Positions 36,587 to 47,002 of a stretch of 64,000 nucleotides of DNA are shown here, piece after piece. Origin of the DNA: Tessaracoccus timonensis (GTDB lineage: Bacteria > Actinomycetota > Actinomycetes > Propionibacteriales > Propionibacteriaceae); assembly GCF_900343145.1 (NCBI RefSeq), contig NZ_LT996886.1:248001-312000 (forward strand), in the 5' to 3' direction. The position numbers and the translations under genes were made by a program. The notes beneath the pieces were generated by a model, which saw nothing but the letters and a program-made list of their open reading frames with translations, searched no databases and had not been told where the DNA came from. The stretch's first letter is position 1. Each line of letters starts with the position of its first letter.

Positions 36587-37096
36587 ATGGACGACGCCAC
36601 ACGCGCAGCACGCGACGAGATTCGGCAGGAGCCTCCTTCGACGCCGGCGAAGGCGACGCGTTTCCTCACCCACATCCTCGACGACGTGGCCACGATTCCG
36701 GGCACCAACATTCGGGTCGGGCTTGACCCGGTGCTGAGCCTCATTCCCGGTGTGGGCAGCAGCGTGGGCGCCGTGCTGGCGACGTCGGTCATCATCGACG
36801 CGATCCGGCTGCGCGCACCTCTGCCGGTGCTGGCCCGGATGGGCGCGAATTACCTCATTGACTGGCTGATCGGGCTCATTCCCATCGTCGGGGCGCTGGG
36901 CGACGTCGCGTACCGCTCCAACCGCCGCAACCTTCGGCTTCTGAACCGCACCATCGCTAATCGGGAGCAGGTGCGTAAGGCGAGCGTGAAGTACTGGATC
37001 GCCGCGGCTGCCATCCTCGTCGGCGTACTTGTTGTGACTCTCGTGTTGGGAATTTGGCTGCTGGTGTGGCTGTGGCAGGCCCTCGCTGCGGCGTAG
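36587..37096 (+). CDS. DUF4112 membrane protein
   Basis: 169 aa. The DUF4112 pattern is clear: IPGTNIRVGLDPVLSLIPGV, LPVLARMGANYLIDWLIGLI and GDVAYRSNRRNLRLLNR, with hydrophobic hairpins and a C-terminal helix (VLVVTLVLGIWLLVWLWQAL). The family is widespread and of unknown function. ATG 36575, four codons earlier, is an equally possible start since neither has a good Shine-Dalgarno. Divergent from the glutaminase gene and 29 bp before glnS. Confidence 0.85.
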   Translation: MDDATRAARDEIRQEPPSTPAKATRFLTHILDDVATIPGTNIRVGLDPVLSLIPGVGSSVGAVLATSVIIDAIRLRAPLPVLARMGANYLIDWLIGLIPIVGALGDVAYRSNRRNLRLLNRTIANREQVRKASVKYWIAAAAILVGVLVVTLVLGIWLLVWLWQALAAA

Positions 37097-37112
37097 CCCT
37101 GGTGGTAGTCGA

Positions 37113-37118
37113 TATGCT
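37113..37118 (+). promoter_or_regulatory. -10 element upstream of glnS
   Basis: TATGCT followed by 7 nt and then ATG 37126, a leaderless or near-leaderless arrangement. Confidence 0.45.
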
Positions 37119-37125
37119 CTAGAGC

Positions 37126-38805
37126 ATGACTGCGCAGCCCTCGAACTACCTATACGAAGCCGTCAAGGCTGACACCGAATCCGGTCGATACGGCCACCGT
37201 GTGCAGACCCGGTTCCCACCCGAGCCCAACGGATATCTCCACATCGGCCATGCGAAAGCCATCGTTGCTGACTTCAGCGTCGCCGAAGACTTCGATGGCA
37301 TCTGCATGCTGCGCTTGGACGACACCAATCCCGAGGCCGAAAACCCTGAGTTCGTGCAGTCCATTATCGACGACATTCGCTGGCTGGGCTACGAGCCGGC
37401 GGAGGTGCGGTTCGCGTCGGACTACTTCCAGCAGCTGTACGAGTGGGCCGAGCAGCTCATCGAGAAGGGGCTGGCCTACGTCGACGACCAAAATGCCGAA
37501 GAAATCTCCGCCACGCGGGGCTCATTCACCGAGCCGGGGACCCCGTCGCCGTACCGCGACCGCACCCCGGAGGAGAACCTCGACCTGTTCCGCCGCATGC
37601 GCGCTGGGGAATTTGCCGACGGCGAGAAGACACTGCGCGCCAAGATCGACATGGCGCACGAGAACATGCAGATGCGCGACCCGCTGATGTATCGCATCCG
37701 CAAGATAGAACACCATCAAACCGGCTGGGACTGGCCCATCTACCCGACCTACGACTGGGCGCACGGGCAGTCTGACGCGATCGAGGGCGTCACGCACTCG
37801 ATGTGTTCGCTCGAGTTCGAATCACACCGCCCGCTCTACGACTGGTTCCTGCAGGCGCTCGAGCTCGAACAGGCCCCCCGCCAGATCGAGTTCGCCCGCC
37901 TCGAGCTCACGCACACGGTGACGAGCAAACGTCGGCTCCTCAAACTGGTGCAGGAAGGTGTGGTCGATGGCTGGGACGACCCGCGCATGCCCACCATCCG
38001 TGGGCTGCGTCGACGTGGCTACCCCGCCACTGCGTTGCGCGAGTTCTGCACGGCAGTGGGCATCACGCGCGTGCAGTCTCGCAAGGCCATCGAGGAGCTG
38101 GAGAGCTACGTGCGCCAGGAGCTGAACCGCACTGCGCAACGCCGCATGGCAGTGCTCCGCCCGCTCAAGCTCACCATCACCGACTGGCCGACCGACGAGG
38201 GCGGTGAGCCCGTCGTCGAGTGGTTCGAGGTCATGAACAACCCGGAGAATCCCGACGACGGCACCCGCAAAGTGCCGTTCACGGGCGAACTGTGGATCGA
38301 GCAGGACGATTTCCGGGAGGTGCCGCCGCCGAAGTACTTCCGCCTCTCCCCCGGCAAGGAAGTGCGGCTGCGCGGGGCATTCCTCGTCACGGCTACCGAC
38401 GTCGTGAAGGACGAGGATGGCAACGTCGTCGAAGTGCTGTGTACGCACGATCCCGAGTCGCGCGGCGGCACCGCGCCCGATGGTCGCAAGGTGAAATCGA
38501 CGATGCACTGGGTGTCGCGACGGCACGCCGTCGACATCCAGGCGGCGCTCTACGAGCGGTTGTTCACAGCGGAGGCTCCCGGCGCTGCCACGGGCGAACC
38601 CCTCGACGACCTCAACCGCAATTCGCGTGAGGTGCTTGAGCAGTGCAAGGGCGAACCGGCGCTTGCCGACGCTGACTCTGGACAAGTGTTGCAGTTTGAG
38701 CGCATCGGCTATTTCGCTGTCGACCCGGAACAGCCCCGGCTGTTTCACCGCACCGTCGGGCTTCGCGACGAGTGGGCGGCGCTGCAAAAGCGCGCCAACA
38801 AGTAA
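37126..38805 (+). CDS. glnS: Glutaminyl-tRNA synthetase
   Basis: 559 aa class I synthetase charging tRNA-Gln directly. RFPPEPNGYLHIGHAKAIVADF holds the HIGH motif and the KMSKS equivalent is VTSKRRLLKLV. The C-terminal beta-barrel anticodon domains are complete. Many actinobacteria lack GlnRS and rely on GatCAB, so its presence narrows the taxonomy. It sits 29 bp downstream of the DUF4112 gene and 15 bp before the MscS gene. Confidence 0.97.
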   Translation: MTAQPSNYLYEAVKADTESGRYGHRVQTRFPPEPNGYLHIGHAKAIVADFSVAEDFDGICMLRLDDTNPEAENPEFVQSIIDDIRWLGYEPAEVRFASDYFQQLYEWAEQLIEKGLAYVDDQNAEEISATRGSFTEPGTPSPYRDRTPEENLDLFRRMRAGEFADGEKTLRAKIDMAHENMQMRDPLMYRIRKIEHHQTGWDWPIYPTYDWAHGQSDAIEGVTHSMCSLEFESHRPLYDWFLQALELEQAPRQIEFARLELTHTVTSKRRLLKLVQEGVVDGWDDPRMPTIRGLRRRGYPATALREFCTAVGITRVQSRKAIEELESYVRQELNRTAQRRMAVLRPLKLTITDWPTDEGGEPVVEWFEVMNNPENPDDGTRKVPFTGELWIEQDDFREVPPPKYFRLSPGKEVRLRGAFLVTATDVVKDEDGNVVEVLCTHDPESRGGTAPDGRKVKSTMHWVSRRHAVDIQAALYERLFTAEAPGAATGEPLDDLNRNSREVLEQCKGEPALADADSGQVLQFERIGYFAVDPEQPRLFHRTVGLRDEWAALQKRANK

Positions 38806-38820
38806 TGAGGAGGAGGCTGA

Positions 38821-40419
38821 ATGCCCACTGAGGACACCACCGCCGAGGTAGCCCTCGACGTACTCTCCGTCGTCGCGCACGGGGCCTTCGGGTTCCTCGC
38901 TGGCGCCGTGCTGGCGCTGCTCATCGGCGCCTTCGCGCGAGTCTTTATCCGACGACGCCAGCACCTCAAGCCGTTCAGCAAACGCCTGAGAACCCCGATG
39001 CGGATACTTGTCATCATCATCGGCACCGGCGTCGGCGTGCTGATCGCGATCGGGGGGCCCACACGCGCACCGAACGTGGAATGGGCGCCCATGTTCCTCC
39101 ACGTATGGACGATCCTGCTGATCATCTCAGGCGCCTATCTCCTCAGTGGGCTCATCAGCGCCATCGCAGATTCACTGCTGCTCGCACACGCAGACGCACA
39201 AGAAACCGTGCACTCACGCAGGCTGCGCACCCAGACGCAGGTGATCTCCCGCGTCGGTGTCGCGGTGGTCTGGGTGCTGGCTATCTCCGGTGTGCTTCTC
39301 ACCTTTGAGCAGTTCCGGGCCATCGGCGCCTCCATGTTGGCCTCCGCTGGTTTGCTGTCTATCGTCGCCGGTCTCGCAGCCCAATCATCGCTCGCCAACG
39401 TGTTTGCGGGTGTGCAACTCGCGTTCACCGACGCGTTGCGCGTGGGCGACATCGTGATCGTCGACGAGCACTGGGGCACCATCGAAGAGATCACCCTTAC
39501 CTACGTGGTGGTGGCGAGCTGGGATGGGCGACGGTGGATCGTGCCGTCGACGGTGTTCATCTCGAAGACCTTCGAGAACTGGACCCGCAGCAGCCCGAAA
39601 CTGCTCGGTACCGTCGAATTCGATCTGGACTGGCTCGTGCCCGTCGAGGCGGCGCGCGTCGAGCTGCAGCGCATCGTGCGGCGCTCTGATCTGTGGGATG
39701 GGCGGACGGTCAGCATGCAGGTAACGGAGGCCACCGGGGGCTACGTGAAGGTACGCGCGACGGTATCCGCCGCCACCTCGGGTGACCTCTGGGATCTGCG
39801 CTGCTACGTGCGAGAAGAGCTCATCACCTGGCTGCAGCAGCGCGCCGTCTATGCACTCCCCCGCACCCGGCTGGAACCCGACGTCACGCCCGCGCCGTCG
39901 TCGGAGGAACGCAAACGATTCGTGGCGGAGACCAAGGCCGCATGGGACGACGAGCGCTCGGATGACACAACGGAGGAGATACCCGTCGTGGAACTCTTTG
40001 ACGACGAGGCGTCGGGCGACAGCTTCGACGCCCGTCGGCGCAACTGGTTCAAGGCCCTGCGTGATCGCCACACCCCTCCCAGCGGAAAGAAGCCCGGCGA
40101 CCGGCAACGCCCGCAGCTTGACGCGTTGATCTCGTCAGTGCTGCGTTCATCAAGTGCGGCAGACTCTGAGGAGCCGACGACACCTGACGACGGCCCTAGC
40201 ACCGCTGAAATGCCGAGCGTCGAGGTGACCGATGGGCGCGGCGACTCGCTCAGCATCACGGCACGCGTATTCTCCGGAACGCCCGAGGCAGAGGAGCGCA
40301 ACCGCCAGTATGCCGGCCCGTCGAAGGAAGACTTGGAAGAGCGTGAAGCTCGACGCAAGGAGCGGGAAGGACAGGAGCGCGACGACCTGCCGAAGTCGAG
40401 CGATGAAGAGGATGCCTAA
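38821..40419 (+). CDS. MscS-family mechanosensitive channel with long disordered tail
   Basis: 532 aa. Four to five transmembrane helices precede the MscS pore helix and beta domain (ASAGLLSIVAGLAAQSSLANVFAGVQLAF, then RVGDIVIVDEHWGTIEEITLTYVVV). Residues from about 350 to the end are acidic and low-complexity and are probably a cytoplasmic tail. The protein releases solutes during osmotic downshock. GAGGAGG lies upstream. It is convergent with tuf, with a shared terminator. Confidence 0.9.
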   Translation: MPTEDTTAEVALDVLSVVAHGAFGFLAGAVLALLIGAFARVFIRRRQHLKPFSKRLRTPMRILVIIIGTGVGVLIAIGGPTRAPNVEWAPMFLHVWTILLIISGAYLLSGLISAIADSLLLAHADAQETVHSRRLRTQTQVISRVGVAVVWVLAISGVLLTFEQFRAIGASMLASAGLLSIVAGLAAQSSLANVFAGVQLAFTDALRVGDIVIVDEHWGTIEEITLTYVVVASWDGRRWIVPSTVFISKTFENWTRSSPKLLGTVEFDLDWLVPVEAARVELQRIVRRSDLWDGRTVSMQVTEATGGYVKVRATVSAATSGDLWDLRCYVREELITWLQQRAVYALPRTRLEPDVTPAPSSEERKRFVAETKAAWDDERSDDTTEEIPVVELFDDEASGDSFDARRRNWFKALRDRHTPPSGKKPGDRQRPQLDALISSVLRSSSAADSEEPTTPDDGPSTAEMPSVEVTDGRGDSLSITARVFSGTPEAEERNRQYAGPSKEDLEEREARRKEREGQERDDLPKSSDEEDA

Positions 40420-40498
40420 ACTCGACGAGTGACGGTGAGGCTGATCCCTAAAGCTCGACACCCGAACAGGCGCGACGCGACGCGCACGCATAGATAGA

Positions 40499-40537
40499 CG
40501 AGGCGGCCCCCACCAGCACTTGGTGGGGGCCGCCTCG
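40499..40537. terminator. Bidirectional terminator between the MscS gene and tuf
   Basis: A perfect stem of at least 17 bp (outer CGAGGCGGCCCCCACCA) around a 4-5 nt loop, serving convergent transcripts. Confidence 0.9.
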
Positions 40538-40554
40538 TATCGCGTCAGATTAGA

Positions 40555-41754
<1,200 letters not shown>

Positions 41755-41866
41755 TTGGGCTCCTTCTCAGTGACACTACGCACCCTGCGCAGCGCTTGGA
41801 TTTTGGGCCCCCTGAAATTGCCGCAGGGGACTTGTTTATTCTTGTGCAGCCTCAGCCGATAGTCAA
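41755..41866 (-). promoter_or_regulatory. tuf promoter and leader
   Basis: Minus-strand TTGACT (41861-41866), 17-bp spacer and AAGAAT (41838-41843). The leader of about 75 nt contains a CCCCTG/CAGGGG hairpin (41809-41829). Confidence 0.7.
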
Positions 41867-41938
41867 ACCAGCCGAGACACGCTGATAGGAGAGTCTAGCG
41901 AACCTCGTCGCTGCGCAAAACATGAACTGCGTTCACAT

Positions 41939-42379
41939 CTAGTATGACGCCCGCACCATGGTCTGATGCGGGATGCCCGCCTCGTCGTACGGCTCCCCCA
42001 CAGGCTGGAACCCGAAGCCCTCATAGAGACCCATGATGTAGCTCTGCGAGTGCAACACGATTGCCTGGTCGCCCCAGCGTTCGACAACAGCCGCGACGAG
42101 GCGTTTCGCCAGGCCAGCCCCCCGCCGGTCAGCGCGCACCGCCATGCGGCCGAGGGCGATCGTCGCTCCTGCTTCGGGTTGCGGCAGCTGGTAACAGCGA
42201 AGGTATGCAGCCACGCCCCGCTCGTCGGGAATCCAGAGGTGGTGGGTGCCTTGGGCGCGGTCGACGTCGTCGAAATCTTGATCTGTCACCCGCTGTTCGA
42301 CGTAGAACACCGCGCAGCGCAACGTAGCAATCTCATAGAACTCGTCCTTCGTGAGCTCGTCCCAGGTTTTGATCCGCAT
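41939..42379 (-). CDS. GNAT acetyltransferase, ElaA-like
   Basis: 146 aa GNAT fold. RCAVFYVEQRVTDQDFDDVD is typical of the ElaA group, and RMAVRADRRGAGLAKRLVAA is the acetyl-CoA pyrophosphate-binding loop (R/Q-x-x-G-x-G/A). The acceptor substrate is unknown. ATG 42379 is chosen because the ElaA N-terminus begins here; the frame extends upstream without similarity. Confidence 0.88.
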   Translation of the reverse strand: MRIKTWDELTKDEFYEIATLRCAVFYVEQRVTDQDFDDVDRAQGTHHLWIPDERGVAAYLRCYQLPQPEAGATIALGRMAVRADRRGAGLAKRLVAAVVERWGDQAIVLHSQSYIMGLYEGFGFQPVGEPYDEAGIPHQTMVRASY

Positions 42380-42425
42380 GGTCACGGACGTTGAGCCTAG
42401 CAATACAGCAGCGGCTGTCTGGGGC

Positions 42426-42911
42426 CTATTCGATCCGTGGAATGGAGTCGGGGTCGATCGGCGTCGCATCCGGGCTGCCGAACTGCGGCCACGCTCCCCC
42501 ATCACGGCTCACGACGACGCCTCGCTGCCTGCCCGCCACTCCGGCGCCCGCCGGCAACCGATAGAGCTCGGTCACTTGCCTGCGACCACCTTCCTCCGCG
42601 ACCACCACAGTGACCGGCAGTGTGTCGAGGTCGGTGCCCCATGGCAACCCCTCATCCGCATGGAGCTGCTCGGTGGCGCAATCGACGTCGTGGAGCGTGA
42701 ACTGCTGTGCATAATCCGTCATGGCGGATCGCTGGTACACCGTGAACGTCGCTGTCCGCGCGCCTGAGGGGCACAGCTCCAGTGTGAGGTCGTATTGCAT
42801 CTTGAACAGCTTCACCATCCACGAGCCGCCCCACAGCAGCAGTAGCACGAGTGCCACCGCCACGGCTCCACCGAGCCACCGTCGCGGGTTCGCCTCGTTC
42901 GCCGTGCTCAT
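42426..42911 (-). CDS. Single-pass membrane protein of unknown function
   Basis: 161 aa. A short basic N-terminus, one transmembrane helix (GGAVAVALVLLLLWGGSWMV) and an extracytoplasmic domain with two Cys (LCPSG and DCATEQL) that could pair. The start overlaps the lipoprotein stop by 4 nt (ATGA), so it is the last gene of a three-gene operon. No family recognised. Confidence 0.75.
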   Translation of the reverse strand: MSTANEANPRRWLGGAVAVALVLLLLWGGSWMVKLFKMQYDLTLELCPSGARTATFTVYQRSAMTDYAQQFTLHDVDCATEQLHADEGLPWGTDLDTLPVTVVVAEEGGRRQVTELYRLPAGAGVAGRQRGVVVSRDGGAWPQFGSPDATPIDPDSIPRIE

Positions 42912-43384
42912 GCGACGGCCTTGTCGCCCAGCGGCACGCTCGCGGTCGGCACGCGAGTATGCGGTTGCGTCGAGGGATCCAGTAATCGCCCCGGTTCCAT
43001 GAAAACCTCGCCGTTGCGCAACCGCAGCCACCCCGTGGCGTCGGTGTACAGCCACGACTCAAATCCTGGCCCCAGGGTGCCGCGGAGCAGCTCGAAGCGC
43101 CGGCCGTCCCGCAGCTCGACGACGTAGGACTCGTACCACATGCGCGACGGCGGATCTCCCTTGGTTCCGCGCAGCATTAACAGATCGTCGGCGACATACG
43201 CCATGGCTTCACCGGACGGCACGTCAATGTGGATTGCTTCCCTGTCACCGGCCGCAAATCCGAAGGCCTCGATGCGCACCACGTCGACAACGTCCGCTCG
43301 GTCAGGCATCGGATGCACGGCTCCGCATGCCGTGAGAGTCACGACCAGCGGGAGGGCGAGCAGCCCCCTTACGACGAACCTCAC
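42908..43384 (-). CDS. Lipoprotein of unknown function
   Basis: 158 aa. Signal peptide with lipobox LTAC at about residue 20, then a beta-rich domain of about 135 residues (VVELRDGRRFELLRGTLG, WLRLRNGEVFMEPG). It overlaps both neighbours by 4 nt. Coupled with a membrane protein, it may form an envelope complex; function unknown. Confidence 0.78.
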   Translation of the reverse strand: MRFVVRGLLALPLVVTLTACGAVHPMPDRADVVDVVRIEAFGFAAGDREAIHIDVPSGEAMAYVADDLLMLRGTKGDPPSRMWYESYVVELRDGRRFELLRGTLGPGFESWLYTDATGWLRLRNGEVFMEPGRLLDPSTQPHTRVPTASVPLGDKAVA

Positions 43385-43572
43385 TTCGGGTCCTGCGCCC
43401 GATGTACGTCGTCCTCGAAGACCGTGGAGATGTCCGCGGGCAGCGAGGATACGTCAGTGATTGTGGAGTATTCCGTTGCGCGGCCATGTTCCGTCGTGCG
43501 CTCAATGTTGCGCACGGCCTGCTTCGTGGTGGTGATGAGGAGCTGGGGAACTGGCGGCATCAACTCTGACAT
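43381..43572 (-). CDS. Small hypothetical protein
   Basis: 63 aa, soluble (MSELMPPVPQLLITTTKQAV start). It is retained as a gene because its stop overlaps the lipoprotein start by 4 nt and it lies at the head of the operon. A TACAGT hexamer on the minus strand just upstream could be its -10. No family recognised. Confidence 0.55.
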   Translation of the reverse strand: MSELMPPVPQLLITTTKQAVRNIERTTEHGRATEYSTITDVSSLPADISTVFEDDVHRAQDPK

Positions 43573-43611
43573 GTTCCAAGAATACTGTACTGAGGCCACT
43601 CGATTGAAGAA

Positions 43612-43641
43612 GGTGGCGCCTCGAATGCTCGAGACGCCACC
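43612..43641 (-). terminator. Terminator after fusA
   Basis: Stem GGTGGCG/CGCCACC with inner CTCGA/TCGAG, 24 bp past the fusA stop, followed on the minus strand by a T-containing stretch (TTCTTC). Confidence 0.8.
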
Positions 43642-43664
43642 GCTGAGGGGAGGGATACAGACGA

Positions 43665-45752
43665 TCAGGCTTCGGTGCCGCGCGCCTTAGCGATGATCTC
43701 GTCGGAGACCGACGTGGGACACTCCGCGTAGGAGTCGAACTCCATCGAATACGATGCCTGACCCGAGGTCTTCGAGCGCAGATCGCCGACGTAGCCGAAC
43801 ATCTCCGACAGCGGAACGAGCGCGCGAACGACGCGGTTGCCGTGCTGTTCGTCCATCGACTGCACCTGGCCGCGACGGGAGTTCAGGTCGCCGATCACGG
43901 TTCCCAGGAAGTCTTCCGGAGTGGTGACTTCGACGGCCATCATCGGCTCGAGGATGGCCGGGTTCGCCTTGCGAGCAGCCTCCTTGAACGCCTGAGCGCC
44001 GGCGAGTTTGAACGCGAGCTCCGAGGAGTCGACGTCGTGGTAGGCGCCGTCGGTGAGCGTCACCTTGATGTCTTCGACGGGGTAGCCCGCCAGCACACCA
44101 AACTGCATGGCTTCCTGGATGCCAGCGTCCACGGAGGGGATGTATTCCTTGGGGATGCGGCCACCCGTAACGGCGTTGACGAACTCGTAGCCGGCACCCG
44201 GCTCCTGCGGTTCGAGGTCGATGATGACGCGACCGAACTGACCGGAACCGCCGGTCTGCTTCTTGTGCGTGTATTCGACCTTCTCGACCTTCTTGCGGAG
44301 GGTCTCGCGGTAGGCAACCTGCGGCTTACCGATGTTGGCTTCCACCTTGAACTCGCGCTTCATGCGGTCGATGAGCACGTCGAGGTGAAGCTCACCCATG
44401 CCGGCGATGATGGTCTGGCCTGTTTCCTCGTCGGTGTGGACGCGGAACGTCGGGTCTTCTTCAGCGAGGCGCTGAATAGCGTTCGAGAGCTTCTCCTGGT
44501 CGGACTTCGTCTTCGGCTCGATAGCCTGCTCGATCACCGGAGCCGGGAAGGTCATGGACTCGAGCTGAATCGGGTTCGTCGGGTCGCACAGGGTGTCGCC
44601 GGTGGTGGTGTTCTTCAGGCCCATGACGGCGCAGATCATGCCAGCGCCGATCTCTTCGATCTCTTCACGCTTGTTGGCGTGCATCTGGTAGATCTTGCCG
44701 ATGCGCTCCTTCTTACCGGTCGCGGTGTTGAGCACGTTCTCACCGGACTTGAGGATGCCCGAGTAGATGCGCACGTAGGTGAGCTTGCCCAGGTGCGGGT
44801 CGGCGGCAACCTTGAACGCGAGCACGGACAGCGGCTCGTCGTCGCTGGGGTGGCGCTCCAACTTGGTGCTCTCATCGCCGGGCTTGAATCCATCGATGGC
44901 GGGCACGTCGAGCGGGGAAGGCAGGTACTTCGTGACGGCGTCGAGCAGCGGCTGCACGCCCTTGTTCTTGAAGGAGGTTCCGCAGACCACTGCGGTGAAC
45001 TCGTTGGCGATGATGCCCTTGCGCAGGGCGGCCTCGATCTCCTCGGGGGTGATTTCCTCGTCCATCAGGAACTTCTCGGCGAGCTCGTCGTCGACGTCGG
45101 CGCAGCGCTCAAGCAGCTCCTGGTGACGCTGCTCGGCGAGCTCCTGCAGCTCGGCGGGGATTTCCTCGACCTCGTAGTCTTCGCCCATCTTGGTTTCGCC
45201 GCGCCAGGTGAGCGCACGCATGCGCACCACGTCGACGACACCGAGGAAGTCTGCTTCTGCGCCGATCGGGATCTGCAGTAGCACCGGATCGGTGTTGAGG
45301 CGCTCGCGGATGGTCTTCACGGCGTGATCGAAGGAAGCACCGGTGCGGTCGAGCTTGTTGATATAGCAGATTCGAGGAACGTTGTACTTCGTAGCCTGAC
45401 GCCACACGGTCATCGACTGGGGCTCCACGCCGGCAACGCCGTCGAACACGGCGACCGCGCCGTCAAGCACGCGCAGCGAACGCTCCACCTCGACGGTGAA
45501 GTCGACGTGACCAGGCGTGTCGATGATGTTGATCAGGTGGTCTTTCCAGAAACAGGTGGTGGCTGCGGAGGTGATGGTGATGCCGCGCTCCTGCTCCTGT
45601 TCCATCCAGTCCATGGTGGCCGCACCGTCGTGCGTCTCACCGATCTTGTAGTTCTTACCGGTGTAGAAGAGAATGCGCTCGGTGGTGGTGGTCTTACCGG
45701 CGTCGATGTGGGCCATGATGCCGATGTTGCGCACCTTGGACAGGTCGGTCAC
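43665..45752 (-). CDS. fusA: Elongation factor G
   Basis: 695 aa translocase GTPase. P-loop [31 protein letters not shown] and the domain IV loop are present; domain V ends in ARGTEA. GTG start. It is the last gene of the str operon rpsL-rpsG-fusA, but 80 bp with a strong hairpin separate it from rpsG. No obvious fusidic-acid-resistance change was noted, though this was not examined residue by residue. Confidence 0.98.
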   Translation of the reverse strand: MTDLSKVRNIGIMAHIDAGKTTTTERILFYTGKNYKIGETHDGAATMDWMEQEQERGITITSAATTCFWKDHLINIIDTPGHVDFTVEVERSLRVLDGAVAVFDGVAGVEPQSMTVWRQATKYNVPRICYINKLDRTGASFDHAVKTIRERLNTDPVLLQIPIGAEADFLGVVDVVRMRALTWRGETKMGEDYEVEEIPAELQELAEQRHQELLERCADVDDELAEKFLMDEEITPEEIEAALRKGIIANEFTAVVCGTSFKNKGVQPLLDAVTKYLPSPLDVPAIDGFKPGDESTKLERHPSDDEPLSVLAFKVAADPHLGKLTYVRIYSGILKSGENVLNTATGKKERIGKIYQMHANKREEIEEIGAGMICAVMGLKNTTTGDTLCDPTNPIQLESMTFPAPVIEQAIEPKTKSDQEKLSNAIQRLAEEDPTFRVHTDEETGQTIIAGMGELHLDVLIDRMKREFKVEANIGKPQVAYRETLRKKVEKVEYTHKKQTGGSGQFGRVIIDLEPQEPGAGYEFVNAVTGGRIPKEYIPSVDAGIQEAMQFGVLAGYPVEDIKVTLTDGAYHDVDSSELAFKLAGAQAFKEAARKANPAILEPMMAVEVTTPEDFLGTVIGDLNSRRGQVQSMDEQHGNRVVRALVPLSEMFGYVGDLRSKTSGQASYSMEFDSYAECPTSVSDEIIAKARGTEA

Positions 45753-45803
45753 TGTTGCAGTCCTTTGCGTTGGGTGTGGCTTCGTGTAGTTGGAACTGGA
45801 AAC

Positions 45804-45827
45804 GCCCCCGCGCCTGGGCGCGGGGGC
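45804..45827 (-). terminator. Intercistronic hairpin between rpsG and fusA
   Basis: Perfect 10-bp GC stem (GCCCCCGCGC) with a 4-nt loop, followed on the minus strand by GTTTCC. It may attenuate or stabilise mRNA rather than terminate fully, since fusA lacks another clear promoter. Confidence 0.6.
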
Positions 45828-45833
45828 TGAACG

Positions 45834-46304
45834 TCACCAGCGGTAGTGCGCGAAGGCGCGGTTGGCTTCCGCCATCTTGTGCGTGTCTTCACGACGCTTC
45901 ACAGAGGCACCGAGGCCGTTGGACGCGTCGAGGATTTCATTCATCAGACGCTCGGTCATCGTCTTCTCGCGACGCTCCCGCGAGAAAGCAACGAGCCAGC
46001 GCAGAGCGAGGGTGGTCTGTCGAGCAGGCTTCACTTCGACGGGCACCTGGTAGGTGGCACCGCCGACGCGGCGAGACTTGACTTCCACGGAGGGCTTGAC
46101 GTTGTCGAGTGCACGCTTCAGCGTCGCGACGGGATCGTTGCCCGTCTTTTCGCGAGTGCCTTCGAGTGCGTCGTAGACGATCGACTGCGCGGTGGATTTC
46201 TTGCCGTCGAGCAGGATCTTACTCACGAGCTGGGAAACCAGCGGGGAGCCGTAGACGGGGTCAGCGATGATCGGACGCTTCGGAGCGGGTCCCTTACGAG
46301 GCAT
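45834..46304 (-). CDS. rpsG: 30S ribosomal protein S7
   Basis: 156 aa. [20 protein letters not shown] and the C-terminal [15 protein letters not shown] are diagnostic. S7 nucleates assembly of the 30S head and is the usual repressor of the str operon. ATG overlaps the rpsL TAA by 1 nt. Confidence 0.98.
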   Translation of the reverse strand: MPRKGPAPKRPIIADPVYGSPLVSQLVSKILLDGKKSTAQSIVYDALEGTREKTGNDPVATLKRALDNVKPSVEVKSRRVGGATYQVPVEVKPARQTTLALRWLVAFSRERREKTMTERLMNEILDASNGLGASVKRREDTHKMAEANRAFAHYRW

Positions 46305-46675
46305 TACTTCTCCTTCTTCGCGCCGTAACGGCTGCGGGCCTGCTTGCGGCCCTTGACACCCTGCGTGTCGAGCGCGCCGCGGACGATCTTGTAGCGAACA
46401 CCGGGGAGGTCCCTCACACGACCTCCACGGACGAGCACCATGGAGTGCTCCTGCAGGTTATGACCCACGCCCGGAATGTAGGCAGTGACCTCAATGCCCG
46501 AGCTCAGTCGCACACGAGCAACCTTGCGCAGTGCAGAGTTCGGCTTCTTCGGGGTGGTGGTGTACACACGGGTGCACACGCCACGGCGCTGCGGTGAGTT
46601 TTTGAGCGCGGGCGCGTCACTCGTCTTAATCTTGTCCTTCCGGCCTTTACGGACCAGCTGCTGAATTGTTGGCAC
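46304..46675 (-). CDS. rpsL: 30S ribosomal protein S12 with Arg88
   Basis: 123 aa. [18 protein letters not shown] start (GTG 46675), [20 protein letters not shown] with Lys43 intact, and [12 protein letters not shown]. In most bacteria the last motif reads GGRVKDLPG, but codon 88 here is AGG (46412-46414), encoding Arg. Lys88Arg is a well known streptomycin-resistance substitution in mycobacteria and, at the equivalent residue, in E. coli. S12 controls decoding accuracy. Confidence 0.98.
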   Translation of the reverse strand: MPTIQQLVRKGRKDKIKTSDAPALKNSPQRRGVCTRVYTTTPKKPNSALRKVARVRLSSGIEVTAYIPGVGHNLQEHSMVLVRGGRVRDLPGVRYKIVRGALDTQGVKGRKQARSRYGAKKEK

Positions 46676-46915
46676 CTGTTGGCATCTCTTTCGTTGTCTG
46701 TGTGGAATATTGCATCCCTGGCGTGCAGTGGTTCCGTCGCGGGAACAGTTCACCGTTCCTGTTCCGTCGCGCGGTCGCGCTGCCGTGCGAACTCCGCACG
46801 AAGTCAGCTCCTCCGCAACGAATGAGAAGCGACGATTCATGCCAGGGCACGCACAAAAGTACCCGAGCAACCGGGCACGTTGATCAACATTAGTTGAGCG
46901 GGGCCCTCCGGTCAA
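46676..46915 (-). promoter_or_regulatory. str operon promoter and 200-nt leader
   Basis: Minus-strand TTGACC (46910-46915), 17-bp spacer and TAATGT (46887-46892). The leader of about 205 nt before rpsL contains several short hairpins (GGAAC/GTTCC; GTGCG/CGCAC). S7 feedback control is expected but no site is shown. Confidence 0.8.
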
Positions 46916-47002
46916 AATCGCGCTCTCCCGGCAGCGCTCAGCGTCGGGACCGCTCGCCGCCGCGTGCCTCGTCGGGCGTGGGTTTCCTCTCCCGACACCT
47001 GC

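Noticed and set aside
39385-40107. Minus-strand open frame opposite the MscS gene
   Set aside because: Shadow of a well-supported channel gene; no start signal and no conserved motif.
43842-45281. Plus-strand open frame of 479 codons opposite fusA
   Set aside because: Antisense shadow of fusA, with no motif and the typical Val/Leu/Asp-rich shadow composition.
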